Below are positions 34,250 through 41,745 of a DNA stretch of 64,000 bases, piece after piece. Position numbers and translations under genes: made by a program. The number at the start of each line of letters is the position of its first letter. Positions within the stretch are counted from its first letter, which is position 1. The notes under the pieces were generated by a model that had not been told where the DNA came from, ran no database searches, and saw only the letters and a list, made by a program, of their open reading frames with translations. Location of the stretch: positions 62,001-126,000 of the forward strand of contig JAHHHA010000003.1 in the NCBI GenBank assembly GCA_019359615.1. Reading direction: 5' to 3'. Origin of the DNA: Cyanosarcina radialis HA8281-LM2. GTDB taxonomy: Bacteria > Cyanobacteriota > Cyanobacteriia > Cyanobacteriales > CCAP-1448.

Positions 34250-35182
34250 GTGACTAACAGACCAGCGCAGCAATTCTTCCTCCCAGCAGTTAACCTATTT
34301 CGTCACCTGTCGAGACCCCAGTTAATTGCCGACTCAGCAGCAGACACCGATACCTCAACGACTTCATCTGAGGTTGAAACTGCCGATCCTTTGCCTAAAG
34401 CCGAGCCAGAACCATCGCCACCCCGACGAGGTTGGAATTGGTGGTTGGCGGGCTTAATATTACTAGGGTTGGTAAGCGGTTCGGCATTTGGAGCTTTTCT
34501 GTTACTCACCAAATTACCTCCAGCTTTAGATTGCCAGAAAATCTCATCTATGGCCTCAGACGGCGATCGACTATACTGCGCTGATGTAGCGGCCCAGTCT
34601 GGGAAGCCAGAGCAACTGTTAGCTGGAATTAAAACCGCCCAAAGCCTGCCAAAAGAACACCCCTTACACGCAGAGGGGCAAAGACTGATCGATAAATGGT
34701 CGCAAGATCTGGTGGGGATCGCCAAGCAGAAGGTAGAACGAGGGGATCTTTCAGGAGCAACAGCGCTGGTAAATCGGATTCCGAAGAGCAGCGAGGTTTA
34801 CAAACGGGCGCAAGGTACCGTCAAAACCTGGCAGGAGGAATGGCAACAAGGGCAAGAACTCACTCAAAAATTCCAAGAGGCCATAAAAAAACAAAACTGG
34901 GGATCGGCATGGCAGCAAACCGATACCATGTACGACGAGATGAGCTTCGACTACTGGCGCTCGTCCCAGCGGGAGAAACTGCTAAAGCAACTTAAAGCCG
35001 AAAAACACGAAGCGAAAGTGCTGCGACAAGCCCAAAGAATGGCAAGGTATGGGAGTACTGGAAGTTTGAAACGCGCGATCGCTTTAGCCAAAAAAATTCA
35101 AGTCGGTCCGGTTGCCAAAGCTCAAGCTCAAGCCGAAATCAAAAAGTGGAATCTGGCTTTACAGCAAAAAGCCAAGCCGTAA
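34250..35182 (+). CDS. conserved cyanobacterial single-span membrane protein, helical C-domain
   Basis: 310 residues from GTG 34250. Residues 1-58 are Ser/Thr/Glu-rich, one membrane helix (WWLAGLILLGLVSGSAFGAFLLL, about 63-86) follows, and residues 110-310 are strongly helical with repeated Gln/Lys/Trp-rich pairs reminiscent of TPR-like arrays (e.g. LVGIAKQKVERGDLSGATALVNRIPKSSEVYKRAQGTVKTWQEEW). I do not recognise a named family. The topology suggests a cytoplasmic N-tail and an exposed helical scaffold, or the reverse. Stands alone. Confidence 0.7.
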   Translation: MTNRPAQQFFLPAVNLFRHLSRPQLIADSAADTDTSTTSSEVETADPLPKAEPEPSPPRRGWNWWLAGLILLGLVSGSAFGAFLLLTKLPPALDCQKISSMASDGDRLYCADVAAQSGKPEQLLAGIKTAQSLPKEHPLHAEGQRLIDKWSQDLVGIAKQKVERGDLSGATALVNRIPKSSEVYKRAQGTVKTWQEEWQQGQELTQKFQEAIKKQNWGSAWQQTDTMYDEMSFDYWRSSQREKLLKQLKAEKHEAKVLRQAQRMARYGSTGSLKRAIALAKKIQVGPVAKAQAQAEIKKWNLALQQKAKP

Positions 35183-35246
35183 GCTGGAGAGAGTTTTGCA
35201 GGCGTAGGTTTTTAATAATTGAGCCGATAGGGAGAGTCTATCTGCC

Positions 35247-35333
35247 TTCTTGTGGGACAGCCCAGAGGGCTACAGTTCGGCAAGACTTCGGCGTGAGCGC
35301 TCAGTCGAACGCTCACCGCAAGTCCCACAAGAA
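35247..35333. repeat. 87-base element with 12-base inverted ends
   Basis: TTCTTGTGGGAC (35247-35258) and GTCCCACAAGAA (35322-35333) are perfect inverted repeats around an inner GTGAGCG...CGCTCAC pair. A related fragment (TGTGGGATAGCC) lies near 55413. The rest of 35183-35417 has a CCTGTGGGGTAGGCATC fragment shared with the element at 28171. Confidence 0.65.
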
Positions 35334-35417
35334 TTACTCAACGATCGATAGACATCTCCAACAATTCCTGTGGGGTAGGCATCGGAGCCTGCCCTCTATC
35401 TTAATTTCTAGAGATGT

Positions 35418-36191
35418 CTAATGTAGGTGGCTTTGGATGGTGTTATCGATCGCCGCTGCTAATTCTTGAGGGCGCTGCAAGTAAGCTGGCGTTACCGACA
35501 GGCGAGCGTAGCGATCGTTCATATCGAAGGCTTCTTGGAAGAAACCGCCAAAGCCCCGAGCTTTTCGATCTATTTCTAAGAAAACTTCCAATCCGTCGGC
35601 ATGGAGAGAGAAGATAACTTCTAATTCATCTAACCGCCCGCGATATTTGCCAATCGGGCGAAATTCAAACTCTTGGACGAAAGGATACCTGCTGCCCAGA
35701 TGGCGGCTGTACTCGCAATCGACTTCCTTTAGTTGAAATCCCAAGCTTTCTACGGCATTGAGTACCTGTTGCATCAAGGGATGCGGGCGAACTTGCAGGT
35801 AATCTTTATCTTTGGGATCGATCGCGCTCGAAATATCTAACCCGGTACGCAAATAAACTGGTTGATGTCCGATCGTCAGCGGTGTTTCGTAGGGCAATTG
35901 GACGCTAAAAGGCATCACTTTAGTCTCTCTAGGCTGCAAGCTAAATCTTTCTGCTAAGCGATATTTCACCAATTCGCATTCTCTAGTGACGGTGCTATCG
36001 TCTACTTCCTGTTTGTATTCAGTCACGATGTAGAGGTAAACGTCATCAACATTCTGCGGCACGTCTCCACCGATGATGTGGACTTCTCCGGCGATCGCTT
36101 CCCCAGGCATCAGAGTATCGTCGAACAGACGGGCATCTACTTTGGCAGCACCAATTCCGACGCTGGCTAAAATCTTTTTGAACATCGACAT
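35418..36191 (-). CDS. Spo0M (sporulation-control) family protein
   Basis: 257 residues of the Spo0M family, an arrestin-like two-domain beta-sandwich: FKKILASVGIGAAKVDARLFDDTLMPGEAIAGEVHIIGGDVPQNVDDVYLYIVTEY and LRTGLDISSAIDPKDKDYLQVRPHP. Found in many non-sporulating bacteria; the role in cyanobacteria is unknown, perhaps envelope or cytoskeletal interactions. The start is ATG 36191 (MSMFKK), or 36185. Confidence 0.87.
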   Translation of the reverse strand: MSMFKKILASVGIGAAKVDARLFDDTLMPGEAIAGEVHIIGGDVPQNVDDVYLYIVTEYKQEVDDSTVTRECELVKYRLAERFSLQPRETKVMPFSVQLPYETPLTIGHQPVYLRTGLDISSAIDPKDKDYLQVRPHPLMQQVLNAVESLGFQLKEVDCEYSRHLGSRYPFVQEFEFRPIGKYRGRLDELEVIFSLHADGLEVFLEIDRKARGFGGFFQEAFDMNDRYARLSVTPAYLQRPQELAAAIDNTIQSHLH

Positions 36192-36320
36192 GATTGAGTT
36201 CGCTAATTGATTAACTTAGAGATCCAGTTTACCCATCTGCTCTTCCAGAAAATCACCACAACAATTGTCAATTCGCAATTCACAATTCGCAATTAATGTC
36301 GATCGCTAATTGAACTGGAG

Positions 36321-36983
36321 TTAAATTCGACCGATGCGATCGAGCGGCCAGAATCGGAAACAAGCTCTACCAATGATATTAGTTTGCGGCAAAAATCCCC
36401 AGACGTGAGAATCGTTGCTGTTATTGCGGTTATCTCCCATGACAAACACTCGATCGCTGGGAACTACATTAGGTCCCCACTGATACTCTGGCGGGGCGGC
36501 GATGTAATTTTCTGTTAGAGGAACGCCGTTTGAGTAAACTTTGCCGTTTTGAATTTTGATGGTTTGACCTGGCAGGCCGATTACCCGTTTGATAAAAGCT
36601 TGGTCTTGGGCGTAACCATGTAACTGTTGGGGGGGATTGAAGACGACGATATCGCCAGTAGTAGGAGAGTGCAGCCGATAGGAAATTTTTTCGACTACCA
36701 AGCGATCGCCAACCCGCAAAGTTGGAACCATAGAATCTGACGGAATAAAGCGCGGTTCGGCCACAAACGAACGAATTAACAAGGCCAAAATTAAAGCGAT
36801 CGCGACAATCTGAATATTTTCTCCCAATCCTTGCCAAAGTCGCACTAACAAAGGAGTTTTGGGGTTATTTTCGCTATTAATCTTAGATTCTTCAATTTCT
36901 GACTGACTTTGGTTAGCAAGGGCTGTTTCAGTCAAAGGAATAGAATCGTTAGTTGCCAGTAAATCTTTGTCCTCAGATGCCAT
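36321..36983 (-). CDS. lepB: signal peptidase I
   Basis: 220 residues. One membrane helix (ENIQIVAIALILALLIRSFV) follows a 45-residue cytoplasmic tail. Catalytic Ser is in FIPSDSMVPTLRVGDRLVVEK and the general-base Lys in FIKRVIGLPGQTIKI; box E is GDNRNNSNDSHVWGFLP. It cleaves Sec and Tat signal peptides at the outer face of the membrane, such as those predicted on several proteins in this window. Confidence 0.94.
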   Translation of the reverse strand: MASEDKDLLATNDSIPLTETALANQSQSEIEESKINSENNPKTPLLVRLWQGLGENIQIVAIALILALLIRSFVAEPRFIPSDSMVPTLRVGDRLVVEKISYRLHSPTTGDIVVFNPPQQLHGYAQDQAFIKRVIGLPGQTIKIQNGKVYSNGVPLTENYIAAPPEYQWGPNVVPSDRVFVMGDNRNNSNDSHVWGFLPQTNIIGRACFRFWPLDRIGRI

Positions 36984-37070
36984 AAAACGCAGTTTACCTC
37001 GACGATCGACAAGACATTAAAGAACGTAGTGTTAAACTACATTTGATGCCCGAATAGGAGCGGACGTGCA

Positions 37071-37697
37071 ATGGTGCAAGTAGTTCCTCAACTAATAAGT
37101 TTAGAGGAGTTTTTGGACTGGTATCCCGATCGCGGCGGTCGCTATGAATTGTGGCATGGGATCGTTATTGAAATGCAACCAACCGGACCTCACGAGCAAG
37201 TCGCGGGTTTTCTAGGAGTTAAGCTGGGAGTTGAGATCGATCGCCGATCGCTACCCTACATCATTCCCCGACAAGCGATCGTCAAACCAATAGATACCGA
37301 GAGATCTGGTTATAACCCCGATCTGATTGTATTGAATCGAGAGGCCTTAAAAGCGGAGCCGCTGTGGCCAAAGCGATCCACCATCATCAATGGAGAATCG
37401 GTGCGGGTGGCGATCGAAGTCGTCAGCACGAATTGGCGCGATGACTACGGGCATAAGTTTATTGACTACGAAGCAATGGGGATCGGCGAATATTGGATTG
37501 TCGATTATCTGGGATTGGGTAGCAGGCGCTATATTGGTTCGCCAAGACAACCGACACTTTCAGTATACGAACTCGTGGATGGAGAGTATCAGCTTCAGCA
37601 GTTTCGCCGCAGCGATCGAATTATTTCTCCTGCCTTTCCAGAATTAACCCTGACCGCAGAACAGGTATTTGCGGCGGGAACACTGGAAGAGATTTAG
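37071..37697 (+). CDS. Uma2 family endonuclease-like protein (DUF820)
   Basis: 208 residues of the Uma2/DUF820 family, a PD-(D/E)XK nuclease fold greatly expanded in cyanobacteria: SLEEFLDWYPDRGGRYELWHGIVIEMQPTGPHEQVAGFL, with PDLIVLNREA and VRVAIEVVSTNWRDDYGHKFIDYEAMGIGEYWIVD giving the D...E-x-V core. Targets are unknown; activity is mostly inferred from the fold. Second of three Uma2 loci in the window (others at 40923, broken, and 47192). Confidence 0.87.
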   Translation: MVQVVPQLISLEEFLDWYPDRGGRYELWHGIVIEMQPTGPHEQVAGFLGVKLGVEIDRRSLPYIIPRQAIVKPIDTERSGYNPDLIVLNREALKAEPLWPKRSTIINGESVRVAIEVVSTNWRDDYGHKFIDYEAMGIGEYWIVDYLGLGSRRYIGSPRQPTLSVYELVDGEYQLQQFRRSDRIISPAFPELTLTAEQVFAAGTLEEI

Positions 37698-37714
37698 GGA
37701 ATAGCCAAGCTCTC

Positions 37715-37819
37715 ATATCAAATCCGGTTCTTAAACTCCCGATCTAGCCCTCACCCCCTTCGGCAGAGCTTCAGGGGGGCGGGCGAGGAAAACCTGGTTT
37801 TGCTAACCGGATTTAATAT
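37715..37819. mobile_element. 105-base MITE-like repeat with ATATCAAATCCGGTT ends
   Basis: ATATCAAATCCGGTT (37715-37729) and AACCGGATTTAATAT (37805-37819) are inverted repeats with 14 of 15 matches. Inside are AGCCCTCACCCC and GGGCGAGGAAAACCTGG-like stretches, as in the larger element at 16893. Its right end touches the sphS stop codon (37819-37821). Confidence 0.65.
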
Positions 37820-39108
37820 CAAATGTCTGGTTCTCGATCGACAATTGGTAACTTGATTTGCAACCACGCACCCCCAGTTTGAGGGTGATTTCTCGCCTTC
37901 ACAGTACCACCATGAGCCAGGATAATTTGCCTGACGATCGCCAGTCCTAAACCGCTACCCGTGCTGGTTGGGGAGTCTGGAAAATCTTGTCGCCCTCTAG
38001 ATAACTCTCCCCGAAATAGGCGATCGAATACGCGAGGTAAATCTGCTTCGGCAAAGCCGCTACCCGAATCTATGATATCGATTTGCACTCGCTCGGCAGC
38101 ATCGGCATTGGGAAGCAGCTTGACTTCTACTTGGATAGTTCCTCCAATTGGACTATATTTGATACTGTTATCGAACAAATTCAGAAAAACTTGCGTCAGC
38201 CGCGCGATATCGGCTGACACCCACACGAAATCGGGGCTGGAATACAGCCAGCTTAACTGCTTGGCTTGGGCGTGTGGTGCTAGCGTTTGCCAAACAGAAG
38301 CGATCGCTCCTTGCAGTTCGACTGGTTTTAAATTTAGATGTTTGTGGGGATCTTCTTGTAAGTGACTCAGTTCCAAAAAATCTTGAGCCAAGTTAATCAG
38401 GCGATCGATTTCTGAGAGCATTTTTTCTACCCAGCGACTCTCAGGCGGAGCTAAACGCGGCTGTAAATTTTCCGCCACTAATTGAATTGAGGTCAGAGGG
38501 GTTTTGAGTTCGTGAGCCAGATCGGAAATCCAGCGATCGCGCGATCTTGAAGTTTCGACTAGGGGTTGAAGGTTTTCTAAAAACACCCCCACTTCCCCCA
38601 TCGGCAAAGGAAAGCTAGACGCTCGCAAAGTTAGGGATTTCAACTCGCTTAACACCAAAGCATCCTCAGAAACCGGGTGAAACAGCCATTCTTGCTGCAT
38701 AGGCTGTTGCTGGCGGCGGGTTTGCTCGATCAGTCGATCTAACTCGTAAGATCGCACTACCTCTAAGAGCAAGCGTAATTCTCCTGGCTGCCACTGTTGG
38801 ATATGCAATAGCTGTCGCGATCGGTGGTTGCACCAAACTAATTGGTTTTCCTCATCGACGCAGAGATAGCCGATAGGGGCCGATCGAAGTAAGTTTTCCC
38901 AGCCTTGGAGTTTGCTTTCTAATTCTTGTCTGTAACGATTGTGGCGATCGATCCCAGAGCGCAAGCGAGAAACTATTGGTAAAGAAGTCCCTTCCGCCCC
39001 ACCCGTTTGCAACGATGCCAAAATTTTTCGCAGTTGGCGGTAGAGCCAAGCCTGTCGCCAAAGCCAAAACCCAATGCCGATCGCTAGCCCCAGCAGGAAT
39101 TCTATCAT
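37819..39108 (-). CDS. sphS: sensor histidine kinase, SphS-like (phosphate sensing)
   Basis: 429 residues from ATG 39108: one N-terminal membrane helix (MIEFLLGLAIGIGFWLW), a PAS-like region (about 70-150), the HisKA box DLAHELKTPLTSIQLV with H199, then HATPase with N box NLFDNSIKYS, G1 IDSGSGF and G2 GSGLGLAIVRQI. With the OmpR-type regulator upstream this matches the SphS-SphR pair that controls the Pho regulon in cyanobacteria. The longer frame to 39198 would translate the GGGGAGAT array, so it is rejected. Its stop lies at a dispersed repeat. Confidence 0.85.
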   Translation of the reverse strand: MIEFLLGLAIGIGFWLWRQAWLYRQLRKILASLQTGGAEGTSLPIVSRLRSGIDRHNRYRQELESKLQGWENLLRSAPIGYLCVDEENQLVWCNHRSRQLLHIQQWQPGELRLLLEVVRSYELDRLIEQTRRQQQPMQQEWLFHPVSEDALVLSELKSLTLRASSFPLPMGEVGVFLENLQPLVETSRSRDRWISDLAHELKTPLTSIQLVAENLQPRLAPPESRWVEKMLSEIDRLINLAQDFLELSHLQEDPHKHLNLKPVELQGAIASVWQTLAPHAQAKQLSWLYSSPDFVWVSADIARLTQVFLNLFDNSIKYSPIGGTIQVEVKLLPNADAAERVQIDIIDSGSGFAEADLPRVFDRLFRGELSRGRQDFPDSPTSTGSGLGLAIVRQIILAHGGTVKARNHPQTGGAWLQIKLPIVDREPDI

Positions 39109-39110
39109 TT

Positions 39111-39180
39111 GAGGGGAGATGGGGAGAGGGGGAGAGGGGAAGATGGGGAGATGGGGAGATGGGGAGATGGGGAGCAAGGG
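39111..39180. repeat. GGGGAGAT tandem repeat between sphR and sphS
   Basis: About eight imperfect and perfect copies of the octamer GGGGAGAT on the + strand (CTCCCCAT in the sense of the operon). It ends 3 bases before the sphS ATG, leaving no ribosome site. Confidence 0.8.
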
Positions 39181-39221
39181 GAATAAACTATGCCCCATGC
39201 CCTATGCCCTATGCCCCTTCC

Positions 39222-39968
39222 CTATCCAAATCGATAGCCAAAACCGCGAACGGTGATGACGTATTCTGGCTGGCTGGGATCTTTTTCTAGTTTTTCTCGC
39301 AGCCAGCGAATATGAACGTCTACTGTTTTGGTATCTCCTAGAAAATCGGCTCCCCATACTCGATCGATTAACTGGTCCCGCGACCAAACTCGACGGGGAT
39401 AACTCATAAATAATTCCAGCAAGCGAAACTCTTTCGGTGAAAGATTGACTTCTTCTCCCCGCGCGAACGTCCGACACTCTTGGGGATAAAGCGTGACATC
39501 TCGCCATTGCAGAACTGGCTGTTGGGCCGATAAGTTCAAGCGTTGACGGCGCAATAAGGCACGACAGCGGGCAATTAATTCCCGCATACTGAAGGGCTTG
39601 GTAATGTAGTCATCTGCCCCTACTTCTAGCCCTAAGACGCGATCGGTTTCGGTACTTTTAGCTGAGACGATCAAAATCGGGACTGGATTGCCTTGGTAGC
39701 GCAGCCAGCGGCATAGATCTAAGCCATTGACTTGAGGCAACATCAAATCGAGAACGATTAAGTCAAAGGTATTGGTGTTGAGTTCGGCATTCTGTAGCAA
39801 AGACAAAGCCGCACCTCCATCTGTAGCCGTGACGACTTTGTAGCCTTCCTCCTCCAAAGACACGATCAACATTTCCCGAATTAACTCTTCATCTTCTACT
39901 AACAGGATTCGGCTGGCCGAACCGAGTTCTGGCGTAGGATTGCTTTTCGGCAGTTCGAGAGTCAGCAT
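39222..39968 (-). CDS. sphR: OmpR-type response regulator, SphR-like
   Basis: 248 residues. Receiver domain (about 19-135) with acidic pocket EDEE and phospho-acceptor D74 (IVLDLMLP), K in ITKPF. Winged-helix domain (about 150-248) with NLSPKEFRLLELFMSYPRRVWSRDQLIDRVWG and TKTVDVHIRWLREKLE. It probably activates phosphate-starvation genes with SphS. sphR is first in the operon; the sphR-sphS gap is filled by the octamer repeat. The SphR assignment rests on the pair and overall resemblance. Confidence 0.87.
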   Translation of the reverse strand: MLTLELPKSNPTPELGSASRILLVEDEELIREMLIVSLEEEGYKVVTATDGGAALSLLQNAELNTNTFDLIVLDLMLPQVNGLDLCRWLRYQGNPVPILIVSAKSTETDRVLGLEVGADDYITKPFSMRELIARCRALLRRQRLNLSAQQPVLQWRDVTLYPQECRTFARGEEVNLSPKEFRLLELFMSYPRRVWSRDQLIDRVWGADFLGDTKTVDVHIRWLREKLEKDPSQPEYVITVRGFGYRFG

Positions 39969-40067
39969 GATAGAACCCGATAGTATTTTCAGTCTTTAAC
40001 CCAGATATACAATAAAACTGGTTGCAAATTGTCAGCGGTCAATTGTTAATTGTTAGTTGTCAGTTAT

Positions 40068-40134
40068 CCCCCTTGTCCCCTATCTCCCTATCTCCCCATC
40101 TCCCCATCTCCCCATCTCACCCTCTCTCCTTCTC
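40068..40134. repeat. CTCCCCAT tandem repeat before the creatininase gene
   Basis: An octamer array (TATCTCCCTATCTCCCCATCT-like units) fills the bases up to 40134, just before ATG 40141. Upstream of it (40029-40070) is a GTCAATTGTTA/GTTGTCAGTT-type heptamer mix. No ribosome site is seen. Confidence 0.75.
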
Positions 40135-40140
40135 TAAAAT

Positions 40141-40887
40141 ATGCTGCTCCATTTGAGTACCTGGCCGGAAGTAGAAGCTTATCTGAGTCACTCTACTGGA
40201 ATTATTTTACCAATTGGTTCGACCGAGCAACACGGCCCGACTGGTTTAATTGGAACTGATGCTGTTACTGCTGAAGCGATCGCTCGCGGTGTGGGCGATG
40301 AAGTATCGGCGATAGTAGGGCCGACGATTAATGTAGGCATGGCACTACATCACATGGCTTTTCCTGGCACGATGAGTTTGCGCCCCAGTACGATGATTCA
40401 GCTAGTGCAGGATTACGTTACTAGCTTAGCTAAGGCTGGCTTTACCAAGTTTTTCTTTATCAACGGACACGGCGGCAATATTGCTACCCTGAAAGCTGCT
40501 TTTGCTGAAACTTACGCCCATCTGGCCGATTTAAATCTGTCTAACGCTCATTTAGTTCGGTGTCAGGTGGGTAACTGGTTTACTTGCAGTTCGGTTTACA
40601 AATTAGCCAAAGAGTTATACGGCGATCGCGAAGGTTCTCACGCCACGCCCAGCGAAGTAGCAGTAACGCAATATCTTTATCCTTCAGCCATCAAACAAGC
40701 ACCGCTTTCGGCTGAAGTTGGTTCCGGACACGCCATTTATAGCGCGACTGACTTCCGCAGGCGCTATCCTGACGGGCGCATGGGTTCCGATCCATCTTTG
40801 GCTACTCCAGAACACGGCAAGCAATTTTACGATTTAGCAGTGAAAGAATTGAGCGGTTACTATTTGGAATTTCTCAATTCAGACTGA
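40141..40887 (+). CDS. creatininase family protein
   Basis: 248 residues of the creatininase/MftE-like amidohydrolase family: ILPIGSTEQHGPTGLIGTDAVTAEAIARGV (E and H metal ligands, D), MALHHMAFPGTMSLRP, then FFINGHGGNIATLKAA (NGHGGN). The fold hydrolyses cyclic amides with a two-metal centre; some members act on cofactor precursors or RiPPs. The substrate is unknown. Divergent from sphR. Confidence 0.9.
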   Translation: MLLHLSTWPEVEAYLSHSTGIILPIGSTEQHGPTGLIGTDAVTAEAIARGVGDEVSAIVGPTINVGMALHHMAFPGTMSLRPSTMIQLVQDYVTSLAKAGFTKFFFINGHGGNIATLKAAFAETYAHLADLNLSNAHLVRCQVGNWFTCSSVYKLAKELYGDREGSHATPSEVAVTQYLYPSAIKQAPLSAEVGSGHAIYSATDFRRRYPDGRMGSDPSLATPEHGKQFYDLAVKELSGYYLEFLNSD

Positions 40888-40922
40888 GAAGCTTATTCCT
40901 AATCCAAAATGGTATTAGATAT

Positions 40923-41121
40923 ATGCAATCGTCTTCGCCATTGAAACCCAACACTCAAATAACAGCAACCTCGATCGAAGTTCCACCGTTAGAAAATGGC
41001 GATCGCCTCACCCGCCATGAGTTCGAGGATCGAGGGCGATTTGGCTACGGTTCTGGCAGTTTTGCAAACAGGATTGCAGACTCCAGAACGCGCCGATTTT
41101 CTCAAACAGATACTGCCTTAA
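40923..41121 (+). pseudogene. Uma2 family remnant, internally deleted and frame-shifted
   Basis: The first 35 codons (IEVPPLENGDRLTRHEFED) are the normal N-terminus of a Uma2 protein. After about 41030 the meaningful frame shifts by one: GDLATVLAVLQTGLQTPER and ADFLKQILP (41035-41121) match a Uma2-type C-terminus. The roughly 140 middle codons with the nuclease core are gone. The 74-codon frame running to 41147 is an artefact of the shift. Confidence 0.65.
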
Positions 41122-41193
41122 ACTACCGCACTCAGTTGAGGAGATAGTAGGCTCATAGCGATCGAGCGCCAACTATGAACCACTAACGCCTAC

Positions 41194-41460
41194 TTAGTTA
41201 TTATTGGCACTACTATCTTTACCGATGACAAAGCGATGAGCAACCGTTTCCGGCTGAATGGCAGAGAGAATCACATGACTCGAATCGGTAATAATCACCG
41301 CCCTGGTACGCCGTCCGTAAGTAGCATCTATCAGTTGTCCTCGATCTCTGGCATCAGTGATGATCCGTTTGATCGGGGCTGACTCTGGGCTGACGATCGC
41401 TACCACTCGGTTGGCAGAGACAATATTGCCGAAACCGATATTAATTAGCTGAATTTCCAT
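41194..41460 (-). CDS. RemA-like (DUF370) DNA-binding protein
   Basis: 88 residues of the DUF370 family: [73 protein letters not shown]. In Bacillus, RemA is a ring-forming transcription factor of matrix genes. In cyanobacteria it is highly conserved but its regulon is unknown. The tail after [11 protein letters not shown] is short. Divergent from the NFACT gene across 285 bases. Confidence 0.88.
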   Translation of the reverse strand: MEIQLINIGFGNIVSANRVVAIVSPESAPIKRIITDARDRGQLIDATYGRRTRAVIITDSSHVILSAIQPETVAHRFVIGKDSSANNN

Positions 41461-41745
41461 AACAAAAATTAACCACCTAACTTGGCAAACTGGCTGAAAG
41501 GACTCATAGCGTTTCTCGATTTAAGTTTGCGTACCTCGGTTATCTAGAATGATGAGAGCAGAGAAAACCTTGAGAATTCCCAGTCGCTACCCCAAAAAAC
41601 CGCCGTAATTCACCCAAATGAGAAACGTTATAATTTCATGTTAGCCATAAAAATTGGGACTAACAAGGGTGAAATCTGCCAAAAACCCTGTTTTTTAGTT
41701 TCTGTGGTTAATTTTGGATAATTGTTTGGTTGCCAGTTATTGAGA

